A stretch of DNA of 64,000 nucleotides from Idiomarina zobellii (GTDB lineage Bacteria; Pseudomonadota; Gammaproteobacteria; Enterobacterales; Alteromonadaceae). Made by a program: the position numbers and the translations under genes. Numbering within the stretch: position 1 is the stretch's first letter; each line of letters opens with the position of its first letter. The notes under the pieces are model-generated. The model ran no database searches. It was given only the letters and a program-made list of their open reading frames with translations, and was not told the origin of the DNA. Of the stretch, positions 21,526 to 31,123 are shown in pieces. Location of the stretch: the NCBI RefSeq assembly GCF_900100855.1, contig NZ_FNCB01000001.1, positions 248,001 to 312,000 of the forward strand, written 5' to 3'.

Positions 21526-22827
21526 TTAATTAGCCGGCTTTTCCTGATACTTGTTGTAAAGCTCAGTGTGACGGCTTTCTAAGCTCACATTGCGACCATC
21601 AATAAACATGTGCGTTAGGCTCTGTCCAATAGGGTCCAGCAAGTCCCCTTCTGAAACTATCAAGGAAGCGCTCTTGCCAACATCAAGCGAACCGAGCTTG
21701 TCTGAAACGCCCATAAACTTGGCTGGCTGAAGCGTAATAGCTTCCAGTGCTTTTTGCTGATCCAAGCCAAAGGCAACCGAGTGTCCGGCCGCGAAAGGCA
21801 GGTTCCGAACATCCCAGTAACCTGGGTAGGAGATAGCAAAGTTAACACCGGCATCCGCCAATTTAGCTGGCGTAGAAAAGTCTTGATCATAACCTTCGTC
21901 GTCACGGCCCGGTAACCCGAACGGTGAACCGAAAACAACCGGAACCTCAAGTTCAGCCAGTTTATCAGCAATGCGCCAGGCGTCTCTTGCCCCCATAAGT
22001 ACCAACTTAAAGCCATACTCACGACTCACATCAATGGCTTGCTCCATTTGGCGTTTGTCGTTGGCGTGCACATACAGAGTTTTGCTACCGTCAAACAGCC
22101 CGAGCATTGCTTCCCAGCGCTGATCCATATCGATGTCTCTGTCTGCTTTTTTCGCATCAAAGTAGGCTTTCGCATCAGCAAACACCTTCATCAACTCTTT
22201 ACGAGCCTCTTCATTAGCCTTGCGTTGCTCTTCAGGAGAACGGCGCTCCCACCATGTGTTGATAACATAGGTTCTCGGCCAGCTCACATGCACACCCATT
22301 TCACCAGAAACCAGTGCGTCTTGATAATTCCAGCCATCAAGGTGCATGAGCGACGACTGCCCCATGACCAATGAGCCTTCCGGAACCACTTGCGCATGGG
22401 TAATGCCGTTATAGCGTACCGTAGGAATAACTTCTGAGTCCGCATTAAAAGCGATGTGCCCAGCCACTTCCGGGTGTACCGGACCCACTTCGCGTGCGTC
22501 TCGCGTCGCTCGCACCGCTTCAATTTCGTTCAAACCCAAAGTGGTGTCCATCGCGATAACACCCGGATAAACATGCTTACCGGACACGTCTATGACTTGC
22601 GCGTTACCAGGAACCTCAAGATCTTTTCCAATGGCTGTAATCTTGCCGTCTTCAAAAACCAAATCAGAGTCGGTTAAAACGCCGTTAGTCACCGTGTGCA
22701 AAGTACCACCCTGCAAAACTATAGGTTGTTGCTGTGCATCGCCAGGCACTTCGTCATGAGCAACGGCGGTCGATACGGTCACTGCACCAATCAGCGCAGC
22801 ACTCAATGTGGATAGTAAAGTCTTCAT
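21526..22827 (-). CDS. Exported amidohydrolase-like protein, metal site missing
   Basis: The 433-residue product has a signal peptide (MKTLLSTLSAALIGAVTVSTAVA) and the composite fold of the amidohydrolase superfamily: the N-terminal beta-sandwich GGTLHTVTNGVLTDSDLVFE, the barrel, and a C-terminal LGSLDVGKSASLIV strand pair. The first-strand HxH metal motif after VYPGVI is replaced by AMDTT, so the normal catalytic site is absent. It starts on the stop codon of the larger amidohydrolase gene upstream (TAATG), which suggests a 1:1 pair in the periplasm, with this one a structural or regulatory subunit. Substrate is unknown; related pairs in marine bacteria are annotated only as amidohydrolases. 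Confidence 0.85.
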   Translation of the reverse strand: MKTLLSTLSAALIGAVTVSTAVAHDEVPGDAQQQPIVLQGGTLHTVTNGVLTDSDLVFEDGKITAIGKDLEVPGNAQVIDVSGKHVYPGVIAMDTTLGLNEIEAVRATRDAREVGPVHPEVAGHIAFNADSEVIPTVRYNGITHAQVVPEGSLVMGQSSLMHLDGWNYQDALVSGEMGVHVSWPRTYVINTWWERRSPEEQRKANEEARKELMKVFADAKAYFDAKKADRDIDMDQRWEAMLGLFDGSKTLYVHANDKRQMEQAIDVSREYGFKLVLMGARDAWRIADKLAELEVPVVFGSPFGLPGRDDEGYDQDFSTPAKLADAGVNFAISYPGYWDVRNLPFAAGHSVAFGLDQQKALEAITLQPAKFMGVSDKLGSLDVGKSASLIVSEGDLLDPIGQSLTHMFIDGRNVSLESRHTELYNKYQEKPAN

Positions 22828-25800
22828 TAGTGTTGTCCTCCATGCTGATGCGCTTGCGTAGTGAAGTGATCCAGCCAGAAGTCATGCTCGGTATCACAGT
22901 GCCAGGTCGGCTGTGCGTCTTTATAACCGTCGGTGTCGCCTTTCAGAGCTTCATCACCGGCTGCTAAGACTTTCTGAATGAGAGCATTCTTCTCTTGTTT
23001 TACCGCTTGCTGACGCTGTTTATCTTGTTCGCGGTCAAAGAACTTACGACCATTAATCCAGGTCTGCTCTGCTCGCGCGTAAGCGCTTAACGGATAGTGA
23101 CTCCAAAGCACAAAGTCAGCATGTTTGCCCTCTTCAATTGACCCAACGTACTTATCAACTTTTAATTGTTTAGCAGGGTTAATAGTGACCATTTTGAACG
23201 CTTCATGTGGGTCCATACCACAATAGCGAACCGACTTAGCCGCTTCGGTATTCAGACGACGCTGCAAGTCATTACTGTCCGAGTTAATGCTGGTTAATAC
23301 ACCTCTGTCATGCATTAAGCACGCGTTTTGAGGTATTGCGTCATACACTTCGAATTTGTATGCCCACCAGTCAGCGAACGTTGACCCGCTGGCACCGTGC
23401 TCCGCCATTTCGTCTGCGACTTTGTAACCTTCCAGAATATGAGTGAAAGTATCCAGCGTGAAACCATAATCTTCAGCCACTTCCATCAGCATAAGAATTT
23501 CAGACGCGACATACGAGTGCGCATGAACAAAGCGCTCGCTGTTTAGAATTTCGATTAACGTCTCTAAACGATAGTCTGGTCTTGGTGGTGCAATCCGGTT
23601 CTTCTCAGAACGACTCATGCGGTCATACGCTTGTTTACGCTGCTGGTATTCCAACGCCGCCTGAAAGCCGTCACGAACAATGGTTTCAACGCCTAAGCGA
23701 GTCTGAGGGTAACGAACGGTCATGTTGTCGCCCCAGTTACTTTGCTTCACGTTTTCACCTAATGCGAACTTGATAGACTCAGGTGCCGCATCAAACTTCA
23801 TAATATTAGCATCAGTCCCCCAGCGCAGTTTAATAACCTGCGCCTGGCCGCCAACCGGGTTAGCAGAGCCGTGCAGCAGCTGAGCCATTGTCGTACCACC
23901 CGCTAATGAGCGATAAATATGAATATCGTCCGGGTTTACAACGTCACCAATACGAACTTCTGAGGTGATGGCTTCAGAGCCTTCGTTCACACCACCATCA
24001 ATTGCGATGTGTGAGTGTTCATCGATAATGCCCGGTGTTAAATGCATACCCGCTGCATCAATAACCATTGCGCCTGACGGTGCGCTTAAGTTTTTACCGA
24101 CTTCGGCAAATTCGCCATCTCTAACTAATACGTCGGTTTCTTCAAGAATACCGTCATCGCTGGCAGTCCAGACCGTCGCGTTACGAATTAGCACATCTTG
24201 TCGCTCCGGCAGGCCATCTAGACCATAGGCAACGTTCGGGAACGTAAGCTGGCTGACATAGTCAACCTGATTGTTGCTATCGCTCTGAGCTTCTTCACTC
24301 GTTTCATTAGCGTCGCTAACTTCAGCTGTCAGAGCTTGTGACTCACCTTCTGGAGAAACCGTTTCCAGTGTGAAGTTTTGTTGAGACGCAGGAGTCAGTT
24401 TAAAGCGCCATGTGCCCGCTGGCTGGACATCCATATCGGCCACAAAAGACAGGGTATCTTCCGTACGCTCTACATTACGAAGAGACTGAGTGTTATCACC
24501 AAGCGTCAGTTCGCCGCTTAACTTAGCGCCCGGCTTCAAAGTGAGCGCCACACTCTGACCATTCCAGTCAATGGTGTAGTTACCAGCAAAGTCCACCAAT
24601 TCTCGAGAAACCAGCTCGTTCTCTTCACCTTGTAACCAAACTGACTGTATTTCACCGTCTTCAAAAATATCGCCTTTCACCATGACAAAGTCGGCCATAT
24701 AGCCACTGGCTAAGCGTCCCACTTTGTCATCAACACCGGCAATTTTAGCGGCGGTTGTCGTTAATGCAGCAAGCGCTTTCTCTTTACTTAAACCGTGCTT
24801 TACGGCTTTACGCAGGTTTGGCCAGAAGTCGCCTGACTTCTCAAGCTCATTCAGGGTCAAGGCAAAATCAACGCCGGCATTCGCTAACATAGCCGGATTT
24901 GACGGAGCGCGCTCCCAATGGCGTAACTTAGCTAAATCAACATCAAGATGGGCATCAACACCACTGACATTAGGCGCTGCCGGGAAATTAAGAGGTAAAA
25001 TTAAATCACTTCCCGTATTTTTTATTGAGTTCAGACGAGCGTACTCATAACCCGAGCCAACATACACACTTGGTACGTTAAACTGATCCAACACGTCATC
25101 GGCACGTAGCAAGGTTTTCTCATCAGAAACCTTGAACACGATGCCTTCAGATTCAATATTTTTAAGTGAATCCAACGCAGCATTAAACTCCGCCGGCTGA
25201 TTATGTGACTGCTTACCGTAAGCATTTTCGTACCAGTTCGCGTCAGACAGGGTTTGTCTGACCAAAGCGATGCTACCCATCAAGGACGACGGGTACTGCT
25301 GCTGCGAGGTTCCTTTGTCAAAAGAGCCAAAGTGTTTGGACTCGCTGCGATAAATAACATCGTTGGCAATTTTATCGGCCAGCGAAACTGTCGCTGCCTG
25401 CCCCTGAAAAATACCGTCTAGCTTAGCCGTCTGAACGCTGGTAAAACCTTCAGAAACCCACTTTTTGGCATCGTCAGAGTTGGTTTTAAAGACACTGTAC
25501 CAGTCTTTTTCAGCGTGAATGGCGTCATTTGCCGCGTTTCCACCTTCACGTTCATTGTTATAAATAGGCTTGTCGGTATCGGCTTTCTCGTAAGTCACGT
25601 CAATACCATAGCTGGCATAAGGGTCGATAAAGCCCGGGTAAATGGTGTAGCCGGTGCCATCGATAACGCGTGCCCCTGCCGGTGCGCGGTTACCGCTTTC
25701 AACGCTTTTTACTTTACCATTTTCAATAACCAGCGTTGCGTTGGTGACGACTTCGCCAGGCTCGGTCACAACCGCGGCATTTTGAATGGCGGTTAAGCTG

Positions 25801-25913
25801 GGCGTGTTGTCCCGCATACCATTCGTTCGAGAGGTTTGATCAGCGCTCGTCGGTAACGCCAGCACGGAGGTAACCGCTAACGCTGCCGCACTGAGCTTAT
25901 GCATTGTCTTCAT
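22827..25913 (-). CDS. Exported two-domain amidohydrolase
   Basis: The 1028-residue product has a signal peptide and two amidohydrolase-type halves. The N-terminal half (about residues 30-450) ends in a second beta-sandwich (RLASGYMADFVMVKGD) but lacks the HxH motif (FIDPYASYG), so it is probably not catalytic. The C-terminal half (about 570-1000) has the metal ligands: HxH in IIDEHSHIAID, later His in HAHSYVAS and THILEG, and the Asp in SINSDSND. About 120 residues of beta-rich linker lie between. I choose the ATG at 25913, with GGGGA 8 bases upstream, over a GTG at 25928. It is likely an imidase or peptidase-type hydrolase, but the substrate cannot be told from sequence. Confidence 0.88.
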   Translation of the reverse strand: MKTMHKLSAAALAVTSVLALPTSADQTSRTNGMRDNTPSLTAIQNAAVVTEPGEVVTNATLVIENGKVKSVESGNRAPAGARVIDGTGYTIYPGFIDPYASYGIDVTYEKADTDKPIYNNEREGGNAANDAIHAEKDWYSVFKTNSDDAKKWVSEGFTSVQTAKLDGIFQGQAATVSLADKIANDVIYRSESKHFGSFDKGTSQQQYPSSLMGSIALVRQTLSDANWYENAYGKQSHNQPAEFNAALDSLKNIESEGIVFKVSDEKTLLRADDVLDQFNVPSVYVGSGYEYARLNSIKNTGSDLILPLNFPAAPNVSGVDAHLDVDLAKLRHWERAPSNPAMLANAGVDFALTLNELEKSGDFWPNLRKAVKHGLSKEKALAALTTTAAKIAGVDDKVGRLASGYMADFVMVKGDIFEDGEIQSVWLQGEENELVSRELVDFAGNYTIDWNGQSVALTLKPGAKLSGELTLGDNTQSLRNVERTEDTLSFVADMDVQPAGTWRFKLTPASQQNFTLETVSPEGESQALTAEVSDANETSEEAQSDSNNQVDYVSQLTFPNVAYGLDGLPERQDVLIRNATVWTASDDGILEETDVLVRDGEFAEVGKNLSAPSGAMVIDAAGMHLTPGIIDEHSHIAIDGGVNEGSEAITSEVRIGDVVNPDDIHIYRSLAGGTTMAQLLHGSANPVGGQAQVIKLRWGTDANIMKFDAAPESIKFALGENVKQSNWGDNMTVRYPQTRLGVETIVRDGFQAALEYQQRKQAYDRMSRSEKNRIAPPRPDYRLETLIEILNSERFVHAHSYVASEILMLMEVAEDYGFTLDTFTHILEGYKVADEMAEHGASGSTFADWWAYKFEVYDAIPQNACLMHDRGVLTSINSDSNDLQRRLNTEAAKSVRYCGMDPHEAFKMVTINPAKQLKVDKYVGSIEEGKHADFVLWSHYPLSAYARAEQTWINGRKFFDREQDKQRQQAVKQEKNALIQKVLAAGDEALKGDTDGYKDAQPTWHCDTEHDFWLDHFTTQAHQHGGQH

Positions 25914-26052
25914 GAATGTGTTCCCCACTATAATGAGCTTTTCTTTTATTATTTCGTATACAAGTTAAAGCGTTTATCATGCCAGAAACAAGCACTAACC
26001 GATAAATCGTGTATTATTAACGGTAAGTGCACGATAAAAAGGAGAATATCCA

Positions 26053-26517
26053 ATGAAAAAATCACTATCCGTACTTTTTACAGCGGTTGCTTTAGGTTTA
26101 TCGACAAGTGCCGTAGCAGACGAGAATGCGTTTAACGACGGCGACAAAGCTGTTGAGTACCGTCAAAAGGCGCTGTCGGTGATGCAACAAAACTTTGCTG
26201 CTATGGCAGAAATGGTTAAAGGCGAAGTGGACTATGACGCGCAGGTTTTTGCAAACCGTGCAAATGATTTTGAGAAACTAGCTGGCATCCCCTGGAGTGG
26301 TTTCGCTGTCGAAGGTGCTATGCCCGGCGATAACAGCGATGCATTAACCGCAATTTGGGACAACTGGGAAGACTTTCAAGAGCGTTCAAATGACTTACAA
26401 CAATACGCTTCAAAGCTTGCCAGCGCCGCAGAGTCGGGTTCAATGGATAACATTAAACCCGTATTTATGGACACAGCGCAAACCTGCAAAGGTTGTCATG
26501 ACGAATACAAAGACTAA
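26053..26517 (+). CDS. Cytochrome c'
   Basis: Periplasmic four-helix haem protein. The 154-residue precursor has a signal peptide (cleavage near AVA-DE) and the single haem-binding CKGCH at the C-terminus, the arrangement typical of class II cytochromes c. Family members bind NO and related gases or scavenge radicals; the electron partner is often unknown. The ATG has AGGAGA 8 bases before it. It is convergent with, and 2 bases from, a cytochrome b561 gene. Cytochrome c' and b561 genes are often neighbours, and b561 could reduce it (inference). Confidence 0.94.
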   Translation: MKKSLSVLFTAVALGLSTSAVADENAFNDGDKAVEYRQKALSVMQQNFAAMAEMVKGEVDYDAQVFANRANDFEKLAGIPWSGFAVEGAMPGDNSDALTAIWDNWEDFQERSNDLQQYASKLASAAESGSMDNIKPVFMDTAQTCKGCHDEYKD

Positions 26518-26519
26518 TT

Positions 26520-27164
26520 TTAAAGCAGTAACATAAACAGCAGCCACACAGCTATCGCCAGCAGCAAACCTTGCCACCCGGGCTTTAATTGCGGGGCCGG
26601 TTGTGTGGTCTTTTTGTATCCATGAACCATGGCACCTATTAGCTTCACCCCTTTCAGACGATACATAAGCACAGCAACTATGTGCAGCCCAATAACAATT
26701 AAAATCGCATCAAACTGAGTTTTGTGCCAGTCAGTCAGGAGCTCTTGTGCGTCAGAAGAAACCCAGCTTGCCAATGGTCCCGAAAATAAAATTCCGTCAC
26801 TAGAAAACAAGCCTGTCACCGCCTGAGCAACTAACAAACCCAGCATGATAATTACTGCCCATCCGCCGGCTGCGCTGTGCGTTGTTTCCGACTGATACTG
26901 GCCGCTAAAAAGCTTTTTCAAATGTGAGGGAATTTGCAAAGGAGAGCGAACGAATGTTTTAAAACGTGCGTTACTACTACCAAAGACACCCCAGGCAATA
27001 CGCATGACTAACAGTGATAAAATGGCGATACCAAAGTCTTTGTGCAAATCCATACGGCCGTTATCGGCTGTCCACCACAAGCCGGCAACTAACAGAATAA
27101 TCAGTAAATGGAAAAGACGTACAAAACTGTCCCAGACTTTTACAGGATTTTCTTTCTGAATCAT
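26520..27164 (-). CDS. Cytochrome b561 family membrane protein
   Basis: The 214-residue protein has about five hydrophobic segments and histidines placed as haem b ligands: RLFHLLIILL in helix 1, DLHKDFGI before helix 2, and DWHKTQFDAILIVIGLHIVA in the later pair. This is the Ni/Fe-hydrogenase cytochrome b / b561-type fold, which passes electrons between the quinone pool and periplasmic acceptors. Here the likely acceptor is the cytochrome c' encoded convergently 2 bases away. No terminator is visible between the two genes. Confidence 0.9.
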   Translation of the reverse strand: MIQKENPVKVWDSFVRLFHLLIILLVAGLWWTADNGRMDLHKDFGIAILSLLVMRIAWGVFGSSNARFKTFVRSPLQIPSHLKKLFSGQYQSETTHSAAGGWAVIIMLGLLVAQAVTGLFSSDGILFSGPLASWVSSDAQELLTDWHKTQFDAILIVIGLHIVAVLMYRLKGVKLIGAMVHGYKKTTQPAPQLKPGWQGLLLAIAVWLLFMLLL

Positions 27165-27242
27165 CGTGTTAACTCCAAAACACTAGGAAAAACCGGTACC
27201 AGGTGCTAGGGTATAGTTAATTCAATGAAAAAGGTAGTAGGC

Positions 27243-27605
27243 ATGACGAAAGTTTTAATTGCTGACGATGACTTTATCAGTCTGGAAGTTTTAAAAGCGA
27301 TGCTCGGCCAATACGACGTCGAGATTCTTACCGCTACAACCGGCCAGGAAGCGCTGGCTCAAGCCAAAGAAATGCCTAACCTTATTTTCCTCGATTACGA
27401 AATGCCTGATATGTCTGGTGCTGAGGTTTGTAAAACACTGCGCGGCAAACCAGAATTTGAAAATACGCCGATTATTGCGATTACTAGCCACCAAAGCGCC
27501 AGTGAAATGACGGCCTGCAGAGAGGCCGGCATGGATGCCACGCTACATAAGCCGGTATCACCTGAGGCTTTAGAAGAGCTTTTTAAAGAGTACGTGAAGT
27601 CTTAA
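27243..27605 (+). CDS. Single-domain response regulator
   Basis: The 120-residue protein is just a receiver (CheY-like) domain. It has the acidic triad (IADDDF), phosphoacceptor Asp in IFLDYEMPDMSG, Thr switch (AITSHQ) and Lys in LHKPVSP, so it should be phosphorylatable. There is no output domain, so it acts by binding a partner or by passing phosphate on. The ATG at 27243 follows AAGG/TAGG and starts at the first receiver strand; an in-frame ATG at 27225 would add six residues. The cognate kinase is not adjacent; the hybrid kinase at 37.7 kb, with an HPt domain, is one candidate. The end overlaps convergent tyrA by 4 bases. Confidence 0.9.
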   Translation: MTKVLIADDDFISLEVLKAMLGQYDVEILTATTGQEALAQAKEMPNLIFLDYEMPDMSGAEVCKTLRGKPEFENTPIIAITSHQSASEMTACREAGMDATLHKPVSPEALEELFKEYVKS

Positions 27606-28744
27606 CGCTCCTTAAAGCGTTGGTCGTCAGCCAGCTGGACTAAGGCTTCACTTTCCTTCATAAACTGTTGGGAAAAGTCCCCAAAATAGCTCTGAGCTTC
27701 TGCATATAACGCAATAAGCTCTTGTTTATTGCCTTTCTTAAGAGTTTCCAGCAACTCCGAAAATAAATCAAGATAACGGCTGATAGACTCTGTGCGTTCA
27801 CCATGAGACAGCATAATGTCAGCGTATAGCTCCGGGTTCTGTGCGAATAGACGACCAACCATCATCAACTCCATACGATAAATAGGCGAGCTGACATTCA
27901 GTAGGTTATCAATATCGACATTTTCTCTCGCCATATGCAGGCCATACACAAAGGTGCTTAAATGCCTGAAGGCCTGAACCCAGCCCATTGCTTCATCGTG
28001 TGAGTCAGCGTCGGTTTGATAAAGGTGTGCTCCCCAGTTCGAGAGTTGATCTATCAACCACTCGTATTTGTCCGGATCTCGACCGGGCGTCACCACAATA
28101 AGCTGCTTGGCAAATGTTTTAATCGTAGGGCCAAACATTGGGTGTAACCCCACCACCGGGCCTTTATGGGAGCTCATCATTGCGCTAAGAGGACCCGATT
28201 TAGTGCTTGTCACGTCGGCTAAAACGCAGTCGCTTGAAAGTTCCGGCAATGCCTTTATCACTGCCTCAGTATTGTTAATAGGGACACTAATAAGCACTAA
28301 CTGTAAGCTTTTAAGGGTTTCGGCATTTGGCCAGACATCGCCTTTGTCGATAATAATAGTGTCATAACCCGTTTGTTGAAAAAACTCCGCAAATTTAGCC
28401 CCTAATGCGCCTTTACCACCCACAATCATGACCGGCCTTTGCGGTGCATTCGATGTCTGGCTGGCTTGCCCTGTTTGAGTTTGGTAAGAGTTGCGAATAA
28501 CCCGGCGTAAGATATCTTCCACAAAGTCTTCTGAAACCCCAAGCTCTCTCGCTTTTTGCTTGCGTGACTGTATCATTTTATTTTCGCGCTCAGGCACATA
28601 GAGCGGCTGCCGCAATGCTTTTTTGACGTCCCCGACTTCGGCGGTTAATGCCTCACGCTTCGCCAGTAAGCGGATGAGTTCTTCGTCAGTGCTGTCTATC
28701 GACTGTCGTAGCTCGTCTAATTTTTCTTGCGGTGTTTTATTCAT
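27602..28744 (-). CDS. tyrA: Bifunctional chorismate mutase/prephenate dehydrogenase TyrA
   Basis: Converts chorismate to prephenate and then, with NAD, to 4-hydroxyphenylpyruvate for tyrosine synthesis. The 380-residue protein has an AroQ chorismate mutase domain (residues 1-90, LDELRQSIDSTDEELIRLL, KKALRQPLYVPERE) and a prephenate dehydrogenase domain from about 100, with the NAD motif IVGGKGALGAKF and GLHPMFGPT. It follows the dnaJ-related gene by 10 bases and is probably cotranscribed with it. I find no clear TyrR box in front of the pair. Confidence 0.97.
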   Translation of the reverse strand: MNKTPQEKLDELRQSIDSTDEELIRLLAKREALTAEVGDVKKALRQPLYVPERENKMIQSRKQKARELGVSEDFVEDILRRVIRNSYQTQTGQASQTSNAPQRPVMIVGGKGALGAKFAEFFQQTGYDTIIIDKGDVWPNAETLKSLQLVLISVPINNTEAVIKALPELSSDCVLADVTSTKSGPLSAMMSSHKGPVVGLHPMFGPTIKTFAKQLIVVTPGRDPDKYEWLIDQLSNWGAHLYQTDADSHDEAMGWVQAFRHLSTFVYGLHMARENVDIDNLLNVSSPIYRMELMMVGRLFAQNPELYADIMLSHGERTESISRYLDLFSELLETLKKGNKQELIALYAEAQSYFGDFSQQFMKESEALVQLADDQRFKER

Positions 28745-28754
28745 GGGCTTCGCT

Positions 28755-29348
28755 TTAATTAAGGCTGACTAGAATAGCGCGGTACGCTCTTTGAACATTC
28801 TGCATCTTGGCAACACTTCCCCCTTTGTCGGGGTGGTATTTATGTACCAGGCGACGATACTGCTTTTTCACTTGTTTTTCGGTCAACGGCGGTGTTAATT
28901 CCATCACTTCACAAGCTTCGTCGGTCGGCATAAGTTGCTTAGTCGAAAAATCTTGCCCCATTCTTTCCCAAAAGTCATTAAGCATCGACTCGACATCGGT
29001 TTCTGAAGTACTGCTTAATTGACTCAAATCTAAATAGTATTCAGCTAGAGGGTCGTTTTCGGCTAAATCTTTCTCACCTTGCTGCCAGGGCTGACATTCT
29101 ATATTCAGCGTATGAATGAATAACTCATACTTCTTTTGCAAACGCCAACGCTCTCGTAGTTTGTATAAACTATGGAATAAAATGAAGTGGGTTTGAAATA
29201 AGTTCAGTGGGTCGCGCAGCGCCGCCTTATCAAAGAATTGATATGGCTCGGCTTGCAAAGCTTCAATGAGTTGATGCTCTGTCCAGTGATGTTGGGAGTC
29301 CAAACATTCAGCCAAAATTTGGATAAGTATTTCAATGTCTTCTTCCAT
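28755..29348 (-). CDS. DnaJ-related J-domain protein
   Basis: The 197-residue protein has the DnaJ-related N-terminal region (about residues 1-130, FFDKAALRDPLNLFQTHFIL) and a C-terminal J domain with the HPD motif (HKYHPDKGG) near residue 170, which stimulates DnaK ATPase. Such proteins with a C-terminal J domain are conserved in marine gammaproteobacteria; their client is unknown. The start codon lies only 17 bases after the U tract of the rplS terminator, so expression may depend on read-through of the ribosomal operon. tyrA follows by 10 bases. Confidence 0.88.
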   Translation of the reverse strand: MEEDIEILIQILAECLDSQHHWTEHQLIEALQAEPYQFFDKAALRDPLNLFQTHFILFHSLYKLRERWRLQKKYELFIHTLNIECQPWQQGEKDLAENDPLAEYYLDLSQLSSTSETDVESMLNDFWERMGQDFSTKQLMPTDEACEVMELTPPLTEKQVKKQYRRLVHKYHPDKGGSVAKMQNVQRAYRAILVSLN

Positions 29349-29364
29349 AGCAATTAGGCTAACA

Positions 29365-29391
29365 AAAAACCCAGCACAAGGCTGGGTTTTT
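29365..29391. terminator. Terminator of the rpsP-rimM-trmD-rplS operon
   Basis: AAAAACCCAGC (29365-29375), loop ACAAG, GCTGGGTTTTT (29381-29391). It is flanked by A and T runs, so on the minus strand the stem is followed by at least six U. It lies 29 bases after the rplS stop and 17 bases before the dnaJ-related start. Confidence 0.93.
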
Positions 29392-29420
29392 CTTTGCTAT
29401 TTCGGTTTTTAATCGCGTTC

Positions 29421-29780
29421 TTAAGAAAGCTTCTCGCGAATACGTGCAGACTTACCTGAACGCTCACGCAAGTAGTAAAGTTTCGCACGACGAACTGCAC
29501 CGCGACGCTTAACTTTAATGCTATCTACCAATGGGCTGTGCGTTTGGAAAGTACGCTCAACACCTTCACCATTCGATACTTTACGTACCGTAAATGCAGA
29601 GTGAAGACCACGGTTACGAATACGGATAACAACGCCTTCGAACGCCTGCAGACGTTCACGGTTGCCTTCCTTAACTTTTACATTTACAACAACAGTGTCA
29701 CCTGGTGCAAACTCAGGTAAATCTTTTTTCATTTGCTCTTCTTCAAGAGCCTTGATGATATTTTGGCTAACTTTTGCCAT
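29421..29780 (-). CDS. rplS: 50S ribosomal protein L19
   Basis: Large-subunit ribosomal protein at the 30S-50S interface. The ATG at 29780 gives 119 residues with the canonical [16 protein letters not shown] start and an AGGAGAT site 8-9 bases upstream; longer in-frame starts reach into the trmD end. L19 signatures [20 protein letters not shown] and [13 protein letters not shown] are intact. Last gene of the rpsP operon. Confidence 0.99.
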   Translation of the reverse strand: MAKVSQNIIKALEEEQMKKDLPEFAPGDTVVVNVKVKEGNRERLQAFEGVVIRIRNRGLHSAFTVRKVSNGEGVERTFQTHSPLVDSIKVKRRGAVRRAKLYYLRERSGKSARIREKLS

Positions 29781-29817
29781 TTTTATATCTCCTATCCTAG
29801 ATAAACTGTCCGCTTTT

Positions 29818-30573
29818 TTAGCTGGATGACCGTTGTTCGATAAATTCACTCAACAAGGCTTCCTGCTCGTCAGTCAGAGCTAGGTCTTTAAGTAACTCCG
29901 GACGTTGCAGCCATGTTCGCCCTAAGGACTGCTGCAACCGCCAGCGACGTATTTTTTCATGGTTACCGCTCAGTAGTACTGAGGGAACCTGCTGCTCGTT
30001 ATAAACTTCCGGTCTCGTATAATGCGGGCAATCCAGTAATCCGTTCGCAAAAGAGTCTTCTTCTGCTGAGTCCTGGTGACCCAATACGCCAGGTACTAAC
30101 CGTGAAACTGCGTCAATAAGTACCATTGCTGGTAACTCACCACCGCTTAACACGTAGTCCCCAATTGACCATTGTGCATCGACATATTTTTCAATAACGC
30201 GCTCGTCAATGCCTTCATAACGGCCAGCAATTAGTATCATTCGATCATTACCAGAGAGCAACTGCACTCCTTTATGATCCAACTTTTGCCCTTGAGGTGA
30301 CAGATAAATTACTGGGGTGTCCTGACCAAGGTCGCTTTTAGCTGCTTCAATAGCATCAACCAGTGGTTGTACCATCATCAGCATGCCAGGTCCTCCACCG
30401 TATGGTCTGTCGTCGACCGTGCGATGGCGATCGTGAGTGAAATCGCGAGGATTCCAGACACTGACCTCAAGCAAACCTTCCTTTATAGCCCTGCCGGTAA
30501 CACCGAAACCGGTAACCGCAGAAAACATTTCAGGAAATAAGCTAATAACACCAATTTTCAATGGGACTTCCAT
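29818..30573 (-). CDS. trmD: tRNA (guanine-N1)-methyltransferase TrmD
   Basis: Methylates G37 next to the anticodon using S-adenosylmethionine, which prevents +1 frameshifting. The 251-residue protein has the SPOUT trefoil-knot motifs [10 protein letters not shown] and [12 protein letters not shown], and the N-terminal [11 protein letters not shown]. The start codon shares one base with the rimM stop (TAATG), so translation is coupled. It is followed after 37 bases by rplS. Confidence 0.98.
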   Translation of the reverse strand: MEVPLKIGVISLFPEMFSAVTGFGVTGRAIKEGLLEVSVWNPRDFTHDRHRTVDDRPYGGGPGMLMMVQPLVDAIEAAKSDLGQDTPVIYLSPQGQKLDHKGVQLLSGNDRMILIAGRYEGIDERVIEKYVDAQWSIGDYVLSGGELPAMVLIDAVSRLVPGVLGHQDSAEEDSFANGLLDCPHYTRPEVYNEQQVPSVLLSGNHEKIRRWRLQQSLGRTWLQRPELLKDLALTDEQEALLSEFIEQRSSS

Positions 30574-31100
30574 TAGAAGTCAGATGGCCAGTCAACCTGA
30601 ATACGCTTCTCTTTCCGGTTTATCTCAGTGATATATTCACTTTGAATAAACGGAATGAGACGCTCAGACTTTCCAAACGCATCGTTGCTATTCGCTTTCA
30701 CCACCAACACATCATTCGATGCGGTTGGCATTATCTGTTCAACCACCCCCATGTCATAACCTTGAAGGTTCACTACTTGCAGACCAATTAAGTCATGCCA
30801 GTAGAACTCGTCGTCGGCTAATTCAGGCAGCTCATCTGCAGTAATGCAGATATCCGCTCCAGTCAGGCGCGCAGCTTGATCACGGTCGGACACACCTTCC
30901 AGTCGAGCAATCAGTCCCTTATTGTGGCGACGCCACTCAGCGACTTCGATAGTTTGCTCACCTTTTTGTTTGAGCAGCCAAGGGCTGTATTCAAATATTG
31001 ACTCAGGATCTTCCGTGAATGATTGCACTTTCAGCCAACCCTTGACGCCATATACCGCACCTAAGCGACCTATAACGATATGTTCTGACTGAGACATCAT
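30573..31100 (-). CDS. rimM: Ribosome maturation factor RimM
   Basis: Assists maturation of the 3' domain of 16S rRNA in the 30S subunit and binds S19. The 175-residue protein has the N-terminal RimM beta barrel ([17 protein letters not shown]) and a C-terminal PRC barrel ([24 protein letters not shown]). Two ATG codons stand together at the start (31100 and 31097). It is 23 bases after rpsP and coupled to trmD by TAATG. Confidence 0.97.
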   Translation of the reverse strand: MMSQSEHIVIGRLGAVYGVKGWLKVQSFTEDPESIFEYSPWLLKQKGEQTIEVAEWRRHNKGLIARLEGVSDRDQAARLTGADICITADELPELADDEFYWHDLIGLQVVNLQGYDMGVVEQIMPTASNDVLVVKANSNDAFGKSERLIPFIQSEYITEINRKEKRIQVDWPSDF

Positions 31101-31123
31101 TAACTATCCTGAACAATTAATGC

